64,000 bases of DNA, taken from Acinetobacter sp. ANC 4648. GTDB taxonomy: Bacteria > Pseudomonadota > Gammaproteobacteria > Pseudomonadales > Moraxellaceae. This document shows, piece by piece, positions 48,164-60,974 of the stretch (its first letter is position 1; the number at the start of each line of letters is the position of its first letter). The stretch lies in assembly GCF_002135345.1 (NCBI RefSeq), contig NZ_NEGI01000007.1, positions 96,383 to 160,382 on the forward strand, given 5' to 3'. Both the position numbers and the translations under genes were made by a program. The notes under the pieces are model-generated. The model ran no database searches, was not told the DNA's origin, and saw only the letters and a program-made list of their open reading frames with translations.

Positions 48164-49537
48164 TTATAAAACCATGGCTGCAATCCAACCAAAAACCAAT
48201 AATGGAATATTAAAATGTAGGAAGGTCGGAACAACACTATCTTTCATATGATCATGCTGTCCATCCATATTTAAACCAGAAGTCGGTCCTAAAGTTGAAT
48301 CTGAAGCAGGAGAACCAGCATCCCCTAAAGCTGCTGCTGTACCAATAATGGCAATCGTGGCCATAGGACTAAATCCAAACTGAATACACAGCGGTACATA
48401 AATAATCGCTAAAATTGGTACTGTTGAAAAAGAAGAACCAATGCCTAAAGTAATCAATAAACCAATCAGTAACATTAAAAAAGCCGCTAAAGCCTGACTA
48501 TCTCCAATCCAGTGGACAGATGCTTCAACCAAAGCGGGAACCTGATGTGTCGCCTCAATCACCGCAGCAAAACCTTGCGCAGCAATCATAATAAAACCAA
48601 CCAATGCCATCATCCGCATGCCGGTAATAATGACATCATCCGCTTCTTTCCATTTAAAGATGCCAGCACAACTCAAAATCGCAACCCCGACCAGTCCTGC
48701 AAGAATCATAGAGTCTGAATACAATTGCACGGATAGCGTTGCCAGAACTGCAAAAGCAGCCATAAACAAAGTGAATTTCGCAATTTTTGGCACAGCATCA
48801 TCAGCTTCATCGGTGGTCATTTCACCCGTAATGCTGTGAACTTTGGCTTCAACTTGAATATCTTGATAATAACGTGGTTTACGATAACTAATAAATAATG
48901 CAATCAATAAACCGACAAACATACCCACTACTGGAATGAGCATAGCATGTGGAATTTGTTCATTATTCACCGCAAATCCATACGGTTTACCAAAAGTATT
49001 AATATTCTGTGCCAAAATATCATTCAGAAAGATTGCACCAAAACCGACTGGAATCAGCATATAGGTTGCACACAAACCAAAGGTTAATAAGCAAGCTACT
49101 GCGCGTCGATCTAAATTTAAATGGTTAAATACGCCCAATAGCGGCGGAATTAATACTGGAATAAATGCAATATGTACTGGAATTAAATTTTGAGAAGAGA
49201 CTGCAGCTAAAGCGATGGTCACAAAAATAATATATTTCACTTTATTTTGAGATTGACTGTCGCTATCTGTTTTTAAAATTCGTATCAACTTATAAGCCAG
49301 TAAATCAGGTAAACCTGAACGCGCCAAAGCCAGAGCAAAAGCACCCAGCACACCATAGGCTAAAGCAATTTTAGCACCGCCACCTAAACCATTATTAAAT
49401 GCCTCTAAAGTCCCCTGTAAGCCTAAGCCAGCCAAAAGTCCACCAGTCACTGCACCAATAATAAGTGCAAAAACAACAGGTACACGGGCTAAAGAAAGTC
49501 CGAACATGACCACGATAGCAGCGATAATTGCAATCAT
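48164..49537 (-). CDS. Na+/H+ antiporter family protein (NhaC/YuiF-like)
   Basis: A 457-residue protein with about twelve membrane helices, in the family of YuiF-like Na+/H+ antiporter or histidine-type permeases. GAFALALARSG, LIPVHIAFIPVLIPPLL and ALGDAGSPASDSTLGPTSGLN are recognised family segments. Substrate uncertain: sodium/proton or amino acid. No good ribosome site is seen before the ATG. Monocistronic. Confidence 0.85.
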   Translation of the reverse strand: MIAIIAAIVVMFGLSLARVPVVFALIIGAVTGGLLAGLGLQGTLEAFNNGLGGGAKIALAYGVLGAFALALARSGLPDLLAYKLIRILKTDSDSQSQNKVKYIIFVTIALAAVSSQNLIPVHIAFIPVLIPPLLGVFNHLNLDRRAVACLLTFGLCATYMLIPVGFGAIFLNDILAQNINTFGKPYGFAVNNEQIPHAMLIPVVGMFVGLLIALFISYRKPRYYQDIQVEAKVHSITGEMTTDEADDAVPKIAKFTLFMAAFAVLATLSVQLYSDSMILAGLVGVAILSCAGIFKWKEADDVIITGMRMMALVGFIMIAAQGFAAVIEATHQVPALVEASVHWIGDSQALAAFLMLLIGLLITLGIGSSFSTVPILAIIYVPLCIQFGFSPMATIAIIGTAAALGDAGSPASDSTLGPTSGLNMDGQHDHMKDSVVPTFLHFNIPLLVFGWIAAMVL

Positions 49538-49645
49538 AAGAAAAGTTTTTTGAAAAAGGAGGCATTTTATCAGAAATTAATCTTTTAATTTACTCCCCCT
49601 AAGTCTATTCACGCATAATAAAATCTGGCAATATTTTTCTTTTTA

Positions 49646-50536
49646 TTATGCGTTCTTTAGCGACTTATACTCATTTTTCTGTGCAAAGATTTTGATATAT
49701 TGCGCAATTTCATGAGGACGACTCAGTACCGCCCAGTGATTCGCATCCACTTCAACACGTTCAAAATCACTCGCCCATTTTGGCATTTCATCAATTAATT
49801 CAGGGCTTACAAAGTTATCTCGTTGTAGCACTATCGCTTGTACAGGACAAATTGCAAAACGTTGTCTTGGTCGGGTTAAACGTGGAATAAAGTTGGCACG
49901 ATATAATCCAATACCATGCTGGCCATCAGCAGAAATATTTTGATTCAATGGTAAATCTTGCTTTTTTTCTAATTGACTTAGGACTTTACCCCATCGCTCA
50001 GGACTAAAAAAATGCCAGATAGTGGGTGCAATAATTGGTAATTGGAAAGCAACGATATACCATGACTTGACCAGTTGTTTAAAAAATGTACTCTTTTCAT
50101 GGGTAAATTGATCACGCATCCAAAAGGCTGCATGATCTAAACATGGCCCAGACATAGTGGTATAAGACTGAATACGATCTTTAAATTTTGGTTCAGTCAC
50201 TGATTCCCAAGATTGAATAGATCCCCAATCATGTGCAGCTAAGTGAAAGTGACGATTGGGTAGTAAAGTATTTACTACACATTCTAAGTCTAAAGATAAG
50301 CGGGCTAAAGCATAATCACGAATTCGCTTTGGAACTGTGGATTGTCCTGCACCACGAACATCATAAGTGATAATGTAAAAATCATGAATAAGCTCTTCAA
50401 TGATCGGCTCCCAAACCTCTTGGTTATCTGGATAACCATGTACCAATACTATAGCCGCTTTATTTTGATCACCCCAAGTTTTAGCATAAAGTTTCTGCTC
50501 ATCTTGAGTTGAAATCCAATGAGTCTGAGCGTGCAT
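49646..50536 (-). CDS. Alpha/beta hydrolase, epoxide hydrolase-like
   Basis: A 296-residue hydrolase with the oxyanion loop VHGYPDNQEVW, nucleophile Asp in AAHDWGSIQSW (an Asp rather than Ser, as in epoxide hydrolases and haloalkane dehalogenases), and a catalytic His in DANHWAVLSRP. The cap domain lies in the middle. AGGTGA precedes the ATG. It is similar to the N-terminal part of EphD-type SDR fusions. Substrate unknown. Confidence 0.88.
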   Translation of the reverse strand: MHAQTHWISTQDEQKLYAKTWGDQNKAAIVLVHGYPDNQEVWEPIIEELIHDFYIITYDVRGAGQSTVPKRIRDYALARLSLDLECVVNTLLPNRHFHLAAHDWGSIQSWESVTEPKFKDRIQSYTTMSGPCLDHAAFWMRDQFTHEKSTFFKQLVKSWYIVAFQLPIIAPTIWHFFSPERWGKVLSQLEKKQDLPLNQNISADGQHGIGLYRANFIPRLTRPRQRFAICPVQAIVLQRDNFVSPELIDEMPKWASDFERVEVDANHWAVLSRPHEIAQYIKIFAQKNEYKSLKNA

Positions 50537-50794
50537 TGAGTCACCTATTTGTTATTTTAAATTGATTATTCATGTGTTGTGACGGACATTTTTATTAATG
50601 CCGTATGTCACTTTGTTCTTTATTATGATTTAAAATTTCGCAATTAGAATTGACTATGCAAAAAATTATCCAAAAAATACAGACAATCCCCCCTTTTCCT
50701 TTTCTTATGCTCAATCAATAGACATCACTAAAAGGTACACACTTAAAAATCAAAATACATTTACAAACCAATTCATGCCTTAATTTCAGACACA
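50537..50794. other. Intergenic region downstream of the glycine-zipper gene, no gene seen
   Basis: About 260 AT-rich bases, with no frame recognised. Should hold the promoter of the hydrolase gene. Confidence 0.5.
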
Positions 50795-50821
50795 AAAAAA
50801 GCGCTGAATCGCGCTTTTTTC
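50795..50821 (-). terminator. Terminator after the glycine-zipper gene
   Basis: Minus-strand GCGC-GATTCA-GCGC hairpin with A and T runs either side. Confidence 0.8.
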
Positions 50822-50826
50822 TTCAC

Positions 50827-51183
50827 TTATTTATTTTGCTCTATGGCAGCACCTGCACCACCACCAATCGCACCACCAATGGCAGCACCCGCATTACCAC
50901 CGAAAAGACCTTTACCAACTACAGACCCAATACCTGCTCCAATACCACTGTACGTTGCATTGCGGTTAGAACCATTTTGAGCTTTACTGCCGACTGCTGC
51001 ACCACCACCAGCACCTACAGCTGCACCTAAACCACCACCAACACTGTTTCCAAGACCACCACCGATTGCACCACCTAAAGCGGCAGTACCAATTTGTTTT
51101 TCATTACCCGCCATATTGGTACAACCCGTTAAAGTCATCAATGGAAATGCAGCACATAATAAAACCACAATAATTTTTTTCAT
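50827..51183 (-). CDS. Glycine-zipper lipoprotein
   Basis: A 118-residue protein with a lipobox, LTGC (about 18-21), then glycine zippers (GGAIGGGLGNSVGGGLGAAVGAGGGAAVG and GIGAGIGSVV...GGAIGGGAGAAIEQ). The family (YMGG-like or Rick_17kDa-like) includes outer membrane lipoproteins thought to support the envelope. GAGGAT precedes the ATG. Precise role not known. Confidence 0.88.
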   Translation of the reverse strand: MKKIIVVLLCAAFPLMTLTGCTNMAGNEKQIGTAALGGAIGGGLGNSVGGGLGAAVGAGGGAAVGSKAQNGSNRNATYSGIGAGIGSVVGKGLFGGNAGAAIGGAIGGGAGAAIEQNK

Positions 51184-51310
51184 TGGATAACATCCTCATT
51201 AGCTTTTATTAGAATTAGCTTATTCCTGTTTAATCGATTAAATAAGTATTTTTTGTTACTTTTATCAAATTGAGCCTTTAAAAAACTTTATATATTTGAA
51301 TTTTATAAAA

Positions 51311-51344
51311 AACAAAAAAAGACGCCCTAAGGCGCCTTTTTTTG
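51311..51344 (-). terminator. Terminator after rpoC
   Basis: Minus-strand GGCGCC-TTAG-GGCGTC with one wobble pair, then seven T. Confidence 0.9.
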
Positions 51345-51358
51345 TTCAAACATTAAAC

Positions 51359-54300
51359 TTAGAAAGAATCTTCGTTTAATGCTTGAGAGAATGCTTGATC
51401 TACATCAGAGAAGTCATTCACTAACTCATGCTCTGCAGCTTCAGCTTCTTGACGACGACGTTCTAAATGGTAAGCAAGGCCCGTACCCGCTGGAATCAAA
51501 CGACCCACAACTACGTTTTCTTTCAAGCCACGTAATTCATCTTCTTTACCTGTTACAGCCGCTTCAGTTAACACACGAGTGGTTTCCTGGAACGATGCAG
51601 CAGAGATAAACGAGTCAGTAGAAAGCGATGCTTTGGTAATACCCATTAACAAACGTTCAAACTTCGCAGGGAACTTGTTCTGAGCCAATACTGCTTGGTT
51701 TTCTTGAACCACGCGGATGTACTCAACTTGCTCACCTTTAATGAAGCTCGTATCACCACCATCAGTGATATCAACTTTACGCAACATTTGACGTACGATG
51801 ACTTCAATGTGCTTATCATTGATTTTTACACCTTGGAGACGGTAAACGTCTTGCACTTCATTTACAACATAGTTTGTAAGTGCAACTTCGCCTTTCAAAC
51901 GTAAAATGTCATGCGGGTTTTGTGGACCATCAGAAACGGTTTCACCACGGTTTACATGTTCACCTTCGAACACGTTCATGGTACGCCATTTCGGAATTAG
52001 TTCTTCATAAATTTCAGAACCATCATCCGGTGTAATCACAAGACGATTCTTACCTTTGGTCTCTTTACCGAAGCTTACAACACCTGAAATTTCAGCCAAG
52101 ATTGCATGTTCTTTCGGTTTACGTGCTTCGAATAAATCAGCTACACGCGGTAGACCACCGGTAATATCACGTGTACGTGAAGTTTCTTGTGGTACACGAC
52201 CAATAACGTCACCGACACCAATCGTTTCGCCATCACGGACAGTTACAATGGTATTTTGTGGCAAGAAGTAGAACTGTTCGCCACCATCGGTTGTATCCAA
52301 CACGATTGCAGGACGTAAATCTTTACCAGAAGCAGGACGTGCTGTTACAGGTAAAATTTCAGTCGTGGTCATACCCGTTGCATCATCAGTTTTCGATGTT
52401 GCAGTTACACCATCAGCAATTTGGCTGAAACGTGCTTTACCTGCTACTTCTGTAACAAGTGGATGTGTATGCGGATCCCAAGTTGCAACAATACCACCGC
52501 CTTCAACAGCTTCACCATCTTTCAACAAGATTGACGCACCATATGGCAGTTTGTAACGTTCACGTTCACGACCGATCTCATCCGCGATACCAATTTCACC
52601 TGAACGCGAAACAGATACCAAGTGACCTTTAGCATGTTGTACAGTTTTCACGTTATGGAAACGTACTGTACCTTTGTTACGTACTTGAACGCTATTTGCA
52701 GCAGAAGTTCGGCTTGCAGCACCACCCACGTGGAATGTACGCATGGTTAACTGGGTACCCGGTTCACCAATTGATTGTGCAGCCATAACACCCACAGACT
52801 CACCAGGATTTACCTGATGACCACGAGCCAAGTCACGACCATAACATTTAGCACATACACCGAAAGTAGAAGCACAGTTTACAACTGAGCGTACTTTAAT
52901 TTCGTCAACACCCGCATTTTCAATAAATGCAGCAAGTTTTTCATCAATTAAAGTATTACGTGGAAGTAGAACTTCGTCAGAACCAACACGTTTCACATCT
53001 TCAGCAACAACACGGCCCAATACTCGCGCACCAAGGTTCTCAATAACATCACCACCTTGAATGAATGGTGTCATTACTAGACCGTCTAAAGTACCGCAAT
53101 CTGGTTCTGTAATTACTAAATCTTGTGCAACGTCAACCAAACGACGAGTCAAGTAACCTGAGTTCGCTGTTTTAAGTGCTGTATCGGCCAAACCTTTACG
53201 CGCACCATGTGTTGAGATGAAGTACTGAAGTACTGTCAAACCTTCACGGAAGTTTGCTTTAATTGGGGTTTCAATGATCGAACCATCTGGCTTCGCCATC
53301 AAACCACGCATACCTGCAAGCTGACGAATCTGCGCCGCACTACCACGGGCACCAGAGTCAGACATCATGTAGATACTGTTGAATGATTTTTGCTTCTCAT
53401 CTTCACCCTGTTTGTTTTTAACAGTAGTGAAAGACAAGTTATCCATCATCGCTTTCGCAACTTGGTCATTGGTACGTGCCCAAATATCGACGACTTTGTT
53501 ATAACGCTCACCAGCAGTTACGAAACCTTGCTCGAATTGTTGTTCAATTTCACGAACTTCAACTTCTGCTTTTTCGATAATTGCTTGTTTTTGTGGTGGA
53601 ATGAGCATGTCTTCCATACCCACAGAAACGCCTGAACGAGTCGCTTGACGGAAACCCAAGTACATTAATTGGTCAGCAAAGATAACAGTATCTTTCAAAC
53701 CCAATTTACGGTAGCAAGAGTTAATCAATTTAGAGATGTTCTTTTTAGTCATCTCAACGTTGATTTGTTGGAAATCCATACCTTCAGGAACAACTTCCCA
53801 AAGTAAGCAACGACCAGGAGTCGTATCCACAATAATCGTTTGATGTTCACGATTACCATCTTCATCAATCACAGTCTGGTGTACACGTGCTTTAACGCGA
53901 GCGTGTAAGTTCACTTGACCCGTTGCCAATGCACGATTTACTTCATCTGTGTCCGAGAACACCATGCCTTCGCCTTTGACATTGATTGCATCACGAGTGA
54001 TGTAATACAAGCCCAAGACCACGTCTTGAGAAGGTACGATAATTGGCTCACCATTTGCAGGTGACAAGATGTTGTTAGTCGACATCATTAACGCACGAGC
54101 TTCTAACTGAGCTTCAATGGTTAATGGTACGTGTACCGCCATTTGGTCACCGTCGAAGTCGGCGTTAAACGCAGCACAGACTAACGGATGCAAACGGATC
54201 GCTTTACCTTCAATGAGAATAGGTTCAAATGCTTGAAGACCTAAACGGTGAAGCGTTGGCGCACGGTTCAACATCACTGGATGTTGACGAATAACAGATG

Positions 54301-55552
54301 CAAGCACGTCCCAAACTTCTGGAGTTTCACGCTCAACCATTTTCTTCGCAGCTTTAATGGTGGTTGCTTGACCCGAAGCTTGTAGTTTTGCAAAGATGAA
54401 TGGTTTGAATAATTCAAGTGCCATTTTCTTTGGAAGACCACATTGGTGTAAACGTAGAGTAGGACCAACGGTAATTACCGAACGACCTGAATAATCCACA
54501 CGTTTACCCAACAAGTTTTGACGGAAACGACCTTGTTTACCTTTGATCATATCTGCCAAAGATTTAAGAGGACGTTTGTTCGAACCTGTAATCGCACGGC
54601 CACGACGACCGTTGTCTAACAATGCATCTACAGACTCTTGTAACATACGTTTTTCGTTACGTACGATAATGTCTGGAGCAGCAAGGTCTAAAAGACGTTT
54701 TAAACGGTTGTTACGGTTAATCACACGACGATAAAGATCGTTCAAATCAGAAGTCGCGAAACGACCACCTTCAAGTGGAACTAACGGACGAAGATCAGGT
54801 GGAAGAACTGGAAGTACAGTCAACACCATCCATTCTGGTTTGTTGTTCGAATCGTTGAATGCTTCCATCAACTTCAAACGTTTAGACGCTTTTTTAAGCT
54901 TCGTCTCTGAAGTTGTTTGTGGAATTTCTTCACGTAAACGAGCAATTTCAGCTTCAAGATCGATGTCTTTCAACAAGTCTTGAATCGCTTCTGCACCCAT
55001 TTTCGCGCTGAACTCATCACCGTGTTCTTCTAATGCAGTGAAGTATTCTTCATCATTAAGAAGTTGATATTTCTCCATTGGAGTCATACCAGGATCAGTC
55101 ACAACGTATGATTCGAAATACAATACACGTTCGATATCACGTAGAGTCATGTCTAATAATAGACCAATACGGGACGGTAATGATTTCAAGAACCAGATGT
55201 GCGCCACTGGAGATGCAAGATCAATATGACCCATGCGCTCACGACGAACTTTTGCAGTAGTTACTTCAACGCCACATTTTTCACAAATGACGCCTTTGTA
55301 TTTCATACGCTTGTATTTACCACACAAGCATTCGTAATCTTTTACTGGTCCAAAAATCTTGGCACAGAATAAACCGTCACGTTCTGGTTTAAAGGTACGA
55401 TAGTTAATCGTCTCAGGTTTTTTAACTTCACCATGAGACCATGACTTAATCATTTCTGGTGACGCAAGACCAATACGGATGCGATCAAACTCTACTGGAG
55501 CATGACCGTCTGAATCCGTCTTTTTGCGCATGATATCGAGCAAGTCTTTCAA
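51359..55552 (-). CDS. rpoC: RNA polymerase subunit beta'
   Basis: A TTG at 55552, with GGAG seven bases upstream, gives 1397 residues, the length I recall for Acinetobacter RpoC; an upstream in-frame start would add 16 residues across that ribosome site. The N-terminal zinc site ([19 protein letters not shown]) and catalytic [12 protein letters not shown] are present, with the second zinc site [15 protein letters not shown] further on. Beta' forms the catalytic cleft with beta. It lies 89 bases after rpoB. Confidence 0.97.
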   Translation of the reverse strand: MKDLLDIMRKKTDSDGHAPVEFDRIRIGLASPEMIKSWSHGEVKKPETINYRTFKPERDGLFCAKIFGPVKDYECLCGKYKRMKYKGVICEKCGVEVTTAKVRRERMGHIDLASPVAHIWFLKSLPSRIGLLLDMTLRDIERVLYFESYVVTDPGMTPMEKYQLLNDEEYFTALEEHGDEFSAKMGAEAIQDLLKDIDLEAEIARLREEIPQTTSETKLKKASKRLKLMEAFNDSNNKPEWMVLTVLPVLPPDLRPLVPLEGGRFATSDLNDLYRRVINRNNRLKRLLDLAAPDIIVRNEKRMLQESVDALLDNGRRGRAITGSNKRPLKSLADMIKGKQGRFRQNLLGKRVDYSGRSVITVGPTLRLHQCGLPKKMALELFKPFIFAKLQASGQATTIKAAKKMVERETPEVWDVLASVIRQHPVMLNRAPTLHRLGLQAFEPILIEGKAIRLHPLVCAAFNADFDGDQMAVHVPLTIEAQLEARALMMSTNNILSPANGEPIIVPSQDVVLGLYYITRDAINVKGEGMVFSDTDEVNRALATGQVNLHARVKARVHQTVIDEDGNREHQTIIVDTTPGRCLLWEVVPEGMDFQQINVEMTKKNISKLINSCYRKLGLKDTVIFADQLMYLGFRQATRSGVSVGMEDMLIPPQKQAIIEKAEVEVREIEQQFEQGFVTAGERYNKVVDIWARTNDQVAKAMMDNLSFTTVKNKQGEDEKQKSFNSIYMMSDSGARGSAAQIRQLAGMRGLMAKPDGSIIETPIKANFREGLTVLQYFISTHGARKGLADTALKTANSGYLTRRLVDVAQDLVITEPDCGTLDGLVMTPFIQGGDVIENLGARVLGRVVAEDVKRVGSDEVLLPRNTLIDEKLAAFIENAGVDEIKVRSVVNCASTFGVCAKCYGRDLARGHQVNPGESVGVMAAQSIGEPGTQLTMRTFHVGGAASRTSAANSVQVRNKGTVRFHNVKTVQHAKGHLVSVSRSGEIGIADEIGRERERYKLPYGASILLKDGEAVEGGGIVATWDPHTHPLVTEVAGKARFSQIADGVTATSKTDDATGMTTTEILPVTARPASGKDLRPAIVLDTTDGGEQFYFLPQNTIVTVRDGETIGVGDVIGRVPQETSRTRDITGGLPRVADLFEARKPKEHAILAEISGVVSFGKETKGKNRLVITPDDGSEIYEELIPKWRTMNVFEGEHVNRGETVSDGPQNPHDILRLKGEVALTNYVVNEVQDVYRLQGVKINDKHIEVIVRQMLRKVDITDGGDTSFIKGEQVEYIRVVQENQAVLAQNKFPAKFERLLMGITKASLSTDSFISAASFQETTRVLTEAAVTGKEDELRGLKENVVVGRLIPAGTGLAYHLERRRQEAEAAEHELVNDFSDVDQAFSQALNEDSF

Positions 55553-55641
55553 TTTTTTTCTCCGTGTGTCGAGGAGCTGTTCACTCCCCGACTGGGTCAC
55601 AAATATTGTTTTTTCCTGAAAATTTGGATTAAGCCTAAAGC

Positions 55642-58600
55642 TTAATCACCATTTTTCAGTTCAATGTTGATACCTAAAGAACGGATCTCTTTGGTCAATA
55701 CGTTGAACGATTCAGGCATGCCCGGATCCATATAATGGTTACCATCTACAATATTTTTATAGATGCGAGTACGACCTTCAACATCATCCGATTTAACTGT
55801 TAGCATTTCTTGCAACGTATACGCCGCGCCATATGCTTCAAGTGCCCAGACCTCCATCTCACCAAAACGCTGACCACCGAACTGAGCTTTACCGCCCAAT
55901 GGTTGTTGCGTTACAAGAGAGTAAGAACCAGTAGAACGTGCATGCATTTTGTCATCAACCAAATGGTTCAATTTCAGCATGTACATATAACCAACAGTTA
56001 CTGGACGGTCAAAACGTTCGCCTGTACGTCCGTCATACAAGACTGTTTGCCCTGTACGTGGAATGTCAGCAAGCTCAAGTAACTCTTTGATTTGATCTTC
56101 ATTAGCACCATCAAATACTGGCGTTGCTAAAGGAACACCTTTACGCAAGTTTTTAGAAAGCGCTAAGATTTCATCATCAGTTAAGCTATCAAGATCTTCT
56201 TGCTCGCCACCAACTTTGTTATAAATCTTGTCTAAGAAGATACGCATTTCAGCAATGGTACGTTGTTGTTGCAACATCTTGTCAATTTTATCGCCAAGAC
56301 CTTTTGCTGCCATCCCCAAGTGAGTCTCAAGAATCTGACCCACGTTCATACGTGATGGTACACCCAATGGGTTAAGTACGATATCAACAGGAACACCATG
56401 GATGTCATGTGGCATGTCTTCGACTGGTAAGATGTTAGAGACAACACCTTTGTTACCATGACGACCCGCCATTTTATCACCTGGTTGGATACGACGTTTT
56501 ACAGCTAAATACACTTTAACAACTTTCAATACACCAGTTGTAAGCTCATCACCTGTAGAAAGTTTGCGTTTTTTCTCAGCAAATTTTTCATCAATTTCAA
56601 TGCTCTTCTCTTTTAAGAACACTTGAATTTGAGTTAAACGTTCAGCAATGCCTTCATCAGCCGGTTGAATCTCAAGTAGATCAACAAACTCTAAACCAGA
56701 CAACATATCTTCAGAAAGTTTGTCACCACGTTTAGTCGTGCCACCGCCATTCGATTCTTGGCCAGTCAACAAGCGAACAATACGTTCACGTGCTGCTTCT
56801 TCAAAGATTTTGTATTCTTCTTTCAAGTCTTTACGGTAAGCGTCAAGTTGAGCTTTCTCAATTGCTTGAGCACGTTCATCTTTCTCAATACCATCACGTG
56901 TAAATACTTGTACGTCAATGACTGTACCTTTAGTGCCCGATGGAACACGTAAAGAAGAGTCTTTCACGTCAGCCGCTTTTTCACCAAAGATTGCACGAAG
57001 CAGTTTTTCTTCTGGTGTTAATTGCGTTTCACCTTTAGGGGTTACTTTACCAACAAGAATGTCACCCGCAGTCACTTCAGCACCGATATAAACGATACCT
57101 GACTCATCCAATTTAGACAGTGCAGCTTCACCAACGTTAGGAATATCCGCAGTAATTTCTTCTGCACCTAACTTCGTATCACGCGCTACACATGATAATT
57201 CTTGAATGTGAATTGAAGTCAAACGGTCTTCTTGAAGCACACGCTCAGAAAGTAAGATTGAGTCTTCGTAGTTGTAACCATTCCAAGTCATGAATGCAAC
57301 GCGCATATTTTGACCGAGTGCTAATTCACCACCGTCTGTAGATGGACCATCAGCCAATACATCGCCACGACCAACTTTATCACCCAGGTTCACAAGAACT
57401 TTTTGGTTGATACATGTATTTTGGTTCGAACGTGTGTATTTGATCAGGTTATAGATATCTACACCTGCTTCACCTGCAATCATTTCGTCTTCATTCACAC
57501 GAATAACGACACGTGATGCATCTACAAACTCGATACGTCCACCACGACCAGCGATCACACATACACCTGAGTCATGTGCTACATTCGCTTCCATACCTGT
57601 ACCAACAAGTGGTTTGTCAGCAAGCAAAGTCGGTACTGCCTGACGTTGCATGTTTGAACCCATCAATGCACGGTTGGCATCATCGTGTTCAAGGAATGGA
57701 ATAAGTGATGCAGCAACAGAAACAACCTGCTGTGCAGATACATCCATATGCGTCACTTTTTCAGGCGGCATACGAACGAAGTCACCTTCATGACGTACAG
57801 AAACAAATTCTTCAGCCAAACGACCATCTTTATCCAATGCAGAATCGGCCTGTGCAATCACAGTACCCACTTCTTCAATTGCAGAAAGATATTCAATATC
57901 AAGTGTAACTTGGCCATCAACAACTTTACGATACGGGGTTTCTAAGAAACCAAAATCGTTTGCTTTTGCATATACAGAAAGCGAGTTGATCAAACCAATG
58001 TTTGGACCCTCTGGCGTTTCAATTGGACATACACGGCCATAGTGAGTTTGATGTACGTCACGTACTTCAAATCCAGCACGTTCACGTGTCAAACCACCAG
58101 GCCCAAGCGCTGATACACGACGTTTGTGTGTAATTTCAGACAATGGATTATTTTGATCCATGAACTGAGACAATTGGCTTGAACCAAAGAATTCTTTGAT
58201 TGCCGCAGCCACTGGCTTCGCATTGATTAAATCTTGCGGAGACAAGTTATCTGTTTCAGCTTGGCTTAAACGTTCTTTAACAGCACGTTCAACACGAACT
58301 AAACCAACACGGAATTGGTTTTCTGTCATTTCACCAACAGAACGTACACGACGGTTACCTAAATGGTCGATATCATCCACTTCGCCTTTACCGTTACGGA
58401 TTTCAACGAGTGTTTTAAGTACGTCAATGATGTCTGAGTTTGAAAGAATACCTTCAACTTCACGTGATTTCTGATCTGTTCCAACTTCGTAAGGACGACC
58501 TAAACGACGGTTGAACTTCATACGACCTACAGGCGATAAATCATAACGCTCTGTCGAGAAGAACAAGTTATTGAATAAATTTTCTGCCGCTTCTTTTGTT

Positions 58601-59730
58601 GGTGGCTCGCCTGGACGCATCACTTTATAGATTTCTACAAGTGCTTGCTCACGACCTTCAGTCGCATCCACACGTAGAGAATCAGCAACGAATGAACCAC
58701 GGTCGATATCGTTGGTATACAGTAGGTTAAATTGCTTAACACCACCTTCAGCCAAACGTACCATCACTTCATGACTCAATACTGTATTTGCAGCAATAAC
58801 TTCGCCATTATGCAAAGGTACATCTTGAGCAACAATACGTTCATATAAGTATTCATCAGGTACAGGAAGCTTAGTTAAGCCAGATGCTTCCATTTGACGT
58901 ACATGACGCGCATTAATACGTTTACCTTGTTCAACAATAACCTTGCCATCATTATCAGCAATGTCAAATTGTGCCATCTCACCACGTAAACGCTCAGGTA
59001 CGAGGTCAATTTGGTAACTACCCATATCTAGGTATACTGGCACTTTTTCATAGAACATATCTAGGATTTGTTCGTTGTTATAGCCTAGAGCACGTAAAAC
59101 GACAGTTGCTAACAATTTACGACGACGGTCAATACGAACGTAAACTAAATCTTTGGCATCAAATTCAAAATCTAACCACGAACCACGGTAAGGAATGATA
59201 CGTGCTGAATACAGCACTTTACCACTTGAATGCGTCTTACCTTTATCATGATCAAAGAATACGCCTGGTGAACGATGTAACTGAGATACAATTACACGCT
59301 CTGTACCATTGATCACAAAAGTACCATTTTGGGTCATGAGTGGCATTTCACCCATGTACACTTCTTGCTCACGAACGTCTTTGATTGATTTCGTTTCACG
59401 ATCTTTAATGATCAAACGAATTTTTACGCGCATTGGTGCCGCAAAAGTTGAGCCACGAAGAATACATTCGCGTACATCAAATTCTGGTTTACCAAGACTA
59501 TACTCAACGAATTCTAAAGCAGCATTGCCAGAATAACTTTCAATTGGAAACACTGAACGAAATGCCGCTTGGAGACCGATATCTTCGCGATTTTTTGGAG
59601 TTTTACCGCCTTGTAGGAATGTTCTGTACGAGTCGACTTGAATCGCGAGCAGGTACGGAGCATCCATCACTTGGGGCAATTTACCAAAATTCTTACGGAT
59701 CCGTTTCTTTTCGGTATATGAGTATGCCAT
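55642..59730 (-). CDS. rpoB: RNA polymerase subunit beta
   Basis: A 1362-residue protein, normal length, with the rifampicin region [39 protein letters not shown] and C-terminal [52 protein letters not shown]. Forms the core enzyme with beta'. GAGGACTCC precedes the ATG. A probable attenuator lies upstream, after rplL. Confidence 0.98.
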   Translation of the reverse strand: MAYSYTEKKRIRKNFGKLPQVMDAPYLLAIQVDSYRTFLQGGKTPKNREDIGLQAAFRSVFPIESYSGNAALEFVEYSLGKPEFDVRECILRGSTFAAPMRVKIRLIIKDRETKSIKDVREQEVYMGEMPLMTQNGTFVINGTERVIVSQLHRSPGVFFDHDKGKTHSSGKVLYSARIIPYRGSWLDFEFDAKDLVYVRIDRRRKLLATVVLRALGYNNEQILDMFYEKVPVYLDMGSYQIDLVPERLRGEMAQFDIADNDGKVIVEQGKRINARHVRQMEASGLTKLPVPDEYLYERIVAQDVPLHNGEVIAANTVLSHEVMVRLAEGGVKQFNLLYTNDIDRGSFVADSLRVDATEGREQALVEIYKVMRPGEPPTKEAAENLFNNLFFSTERYDLSPVGRMKFNRRLGRPYEVGTDQKSREVEGILSNSDIIDVLKTLVEIRNGKGEVDDIDHLGNRRVRSVGEMTENQFRVGLVRVERAVKERLSQAETDNLSPQDLINAKPVAAAIKEFFGSSQLSQFMDQNNPLSEITHKRRVSALGPGGLTRERAGFEVRDVHQTHYGRVCPIETPEGPNIGLINSLSVYAKANDFGFLETPYRKVVDGQVTLDIEYLSAIEEVGTVIAQADSALDKDGRLAEEFVSVRHEGDFVRMPPEKVTHMDVSAQQVVSVAASLIPFLEHDDANRALMGSNMQRQAVPTLLADKPLVGTGMEANVAHDSGVCVIAGRGGRIEFVDASRVVIRVNEDEMIAGEAGVDIYNLIKYTRSNQNTCINQKVLVNLGDKVGRGDVLADGPSTDGGELALGQNMRVAFMTWNGYNYEDSILLSERVLQEDRLTSIHIQELSCVARDTKLGAEEITADIPNVGEAALSKLDESGIVYIGAEVTAGDILVGKVTPKGETQLTPEEKLLRAIFGEKAADVKDSSLRVPSGTKGTVIDVQVFTRDGIEKDERAQAIEKAQLDAYRKDLKEEYKIFEEAARERIVRLLTGQESNGGGTTKRGDKLSEDMLSGLEFVDLLEIQPADEGIAERLTQIQVFLKEKSIEIDEKFAEKKRKLSTGDELTTGVLKVVKVYLAVKRRIQPGDKMAGRHGNKGVVSNILPVEDMPHDIHGVPVDIVLNPLGVPSRMNVGQILETHLGMAAKGLGDKIDKMLQQQRTIAEMRIFLDKIYNKVGGEQEDLDSLTDDEILALSKNLRKGVPLATPVFDGANEDQIKELLELADIPRTGQTVLYDGRTGERFDRPVTVGYMYMLKLNHLVDDKMHARSTGSYSLVTQQPLGGKAQFGGQRFGEMEVWALEAYGAAYTLQEMLTVKSDDVEGRTRIYKNIVDGNHYMDPGMPESFNVLTKEIRSLGINIELKNGD

Positions 59731-59752
59731 CTGGAGTCCTCGGAAAGTAAAC

Positions 59753-59776
59753 TAAGCCCGCCTGCAGAACGGGCTC
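59753..59776 (-). promoter_or_regulatory. Hairpin in the rpoB leader
   Basis: GAGCCCG-TTCTGCAGG-CGGGCTT, just before the rpoB ribosome site. It has no T run, so it may be an RNA-processing or translational element. Confidence 0.4.
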
Positions 59777-59962
59777 AGAAGGAATTACGCAGGTCGATAT
59801 GACCACCACCTTTACAAATGCTGCAATTTTTCGGTGGTATTAAAACGCTTAACAATATTTTTAATAGTGAAAAATATTGGTAAATGTTTGATTTTAATCG
59901 TTTATTTTATAAATTGACGATTTTTTAACTATCAACTCAAAATCGAGCCGATTATTGTAACG

Positions 59963-60000
59963 CAAAAAGGCTGATGACCCAAGAGCCATCAGCCATTTTT
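59963..60000 (-). terminator. Attenuator between rplL and rpoB
   Basis: Minus-strand GGCTGATGG...CATCAGCC and T5. As at the E. coli rplL-rpoB junction, partial termination would lower rpoBC expression relative to the ribosomal proteins. The 300-base spacer otherwise holds no gene. Confidence 0.75.
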
Positions 60001-60034
60001 GGAGCCGATTATAAAAAATCAACTCCTGCACAAA

Positions 60035-60400
60035 TTACTTAACAGTAATTGTAGCACCAGTAGTTTCAAGTTTAGCTTTCAATGCTTCAGCATCTTCTTT
60101 AGAAACACCTTCTTTAAGAATTTGTGGAGCACCTTCAACTAAATCTTTAGCTTCTTTCAAGCCAAGACCAGTAACTTCACGAACTGCTTTAATTACAGCT
60201 ACTTTGTTCGCGCCAAAAGAAGTCAATTCAACATTGAATTCTGATTGCTCTTCAGCAGCAGCAGCAGCAGGACCAGCAGCTACAGCTACAGCAGCTGCAG
60301 ATACGTTGAATTTTTCTTCGAAAGCAGAAATAAGTTCAACAAGTTCAAGAACAGTTTTTTCAGCAACTGCGTTTAGGATTTCTTCGTTTGTTAAAGCCAT
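60035..60400 (-). CDS. rplL: Ribosomal protein bL12 (L7/L12)
   Basis: A 121-residue protein with the N-terminal dimer domain, an Ala-rich hinge (about 34-50) and the C-terminal factor-binding domain ([16 protein letters not shown]). Two dimers or three bind L10 in the stalk, which recruits IF-2, EF-Tu and EF-G. GGAG precedes the ATG, 42 bases after rplJ. Confidence 0.98.
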   Translation of the reverse strand: MALTNEEILNAVAEKTVLELVELISAFEEKFNVSAAAVAVAAGPAAAAAEEQSEFNVELTSFGANKVAVIKAVREVTGLGLKEAKDLVEGAPQILKEGVSKEDAEALKAKLETTGATITVK

Positions 60401-60442
60401 GAGAGTAACTCCAAATGGGTATTGAATGGTGTGAAAGTAGAT

Positions 60443-60958
60443 TTAAGCTTCTGTAACTTCTGGAGCTTCGTTTTTCTCTTGAAGCGCTGTAAGTAAGCGG
60501 CCCAATTTCGAAATAGGAGCTTGAAGAACAGATGCGAGCATAGTGAGCGCTTTTTCTTGATTTGGAAGATTCGCGATAACACTAATTTCTTCACCTTGAT
60601 AAAGTTTGCCGTCAAATGCAGCAGCCTTTAATTCAAATGCTTTATTAGTTTTAGCGAATTCTTCGAACAAGCGTGCAGCTGCACCCATATCGTCTTCAGA
60701 AGTTGAGAATGCTAAGATTGTTGGGCCAACAAGGGTGTCATTCAAAATAGCGAATTGCGTATCTTGAAGAGCACGTTTAGCTAAAGTATTACGTACAACA
60801 CGTGTAGCAACACCTAGTTTACGAGCTTCAACACGAAGAGCAGTTAATTGCCCAACGGTTAAACCTTGGTAGTCAGCAACAACGGCAGCGAAAGCTGTAG
60901 AAGCAGTTTCAGCCACTTCAGCAACGATCTGTTTTTTGCTTTCTATAAGAAGAGCCAT
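60443..60958 (-). CDS. rplJ: Ribosomal protein uL10
   Basis: A 171-residue stalk base protein, starting MALLIESKKQIVAEVAE, with the C-terminal L12-binding helix at the end. AGGAGG precedes the ATG. The long upstream leader is probably the site of L10(L12) autoregulation. Confidence 0.97.
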   Translation of the reverse strand: MALLIESKKQIVAEVAETASTAFAAVVADYQGLTVGQLTALRVEARKLGVATRVVRNTLAKRALQDTQFAILNDTLVGPTILAFSTSEDDMGAAARLFEEFAKTNKAFELKAAAFDGKLYQGEEISVIANLPNQEKALTMLASVLQAPISKLGRLLTALQEKNEAPEVTEA

Positions 60959-60974
60959 TGTAAATCCTCCTAAC

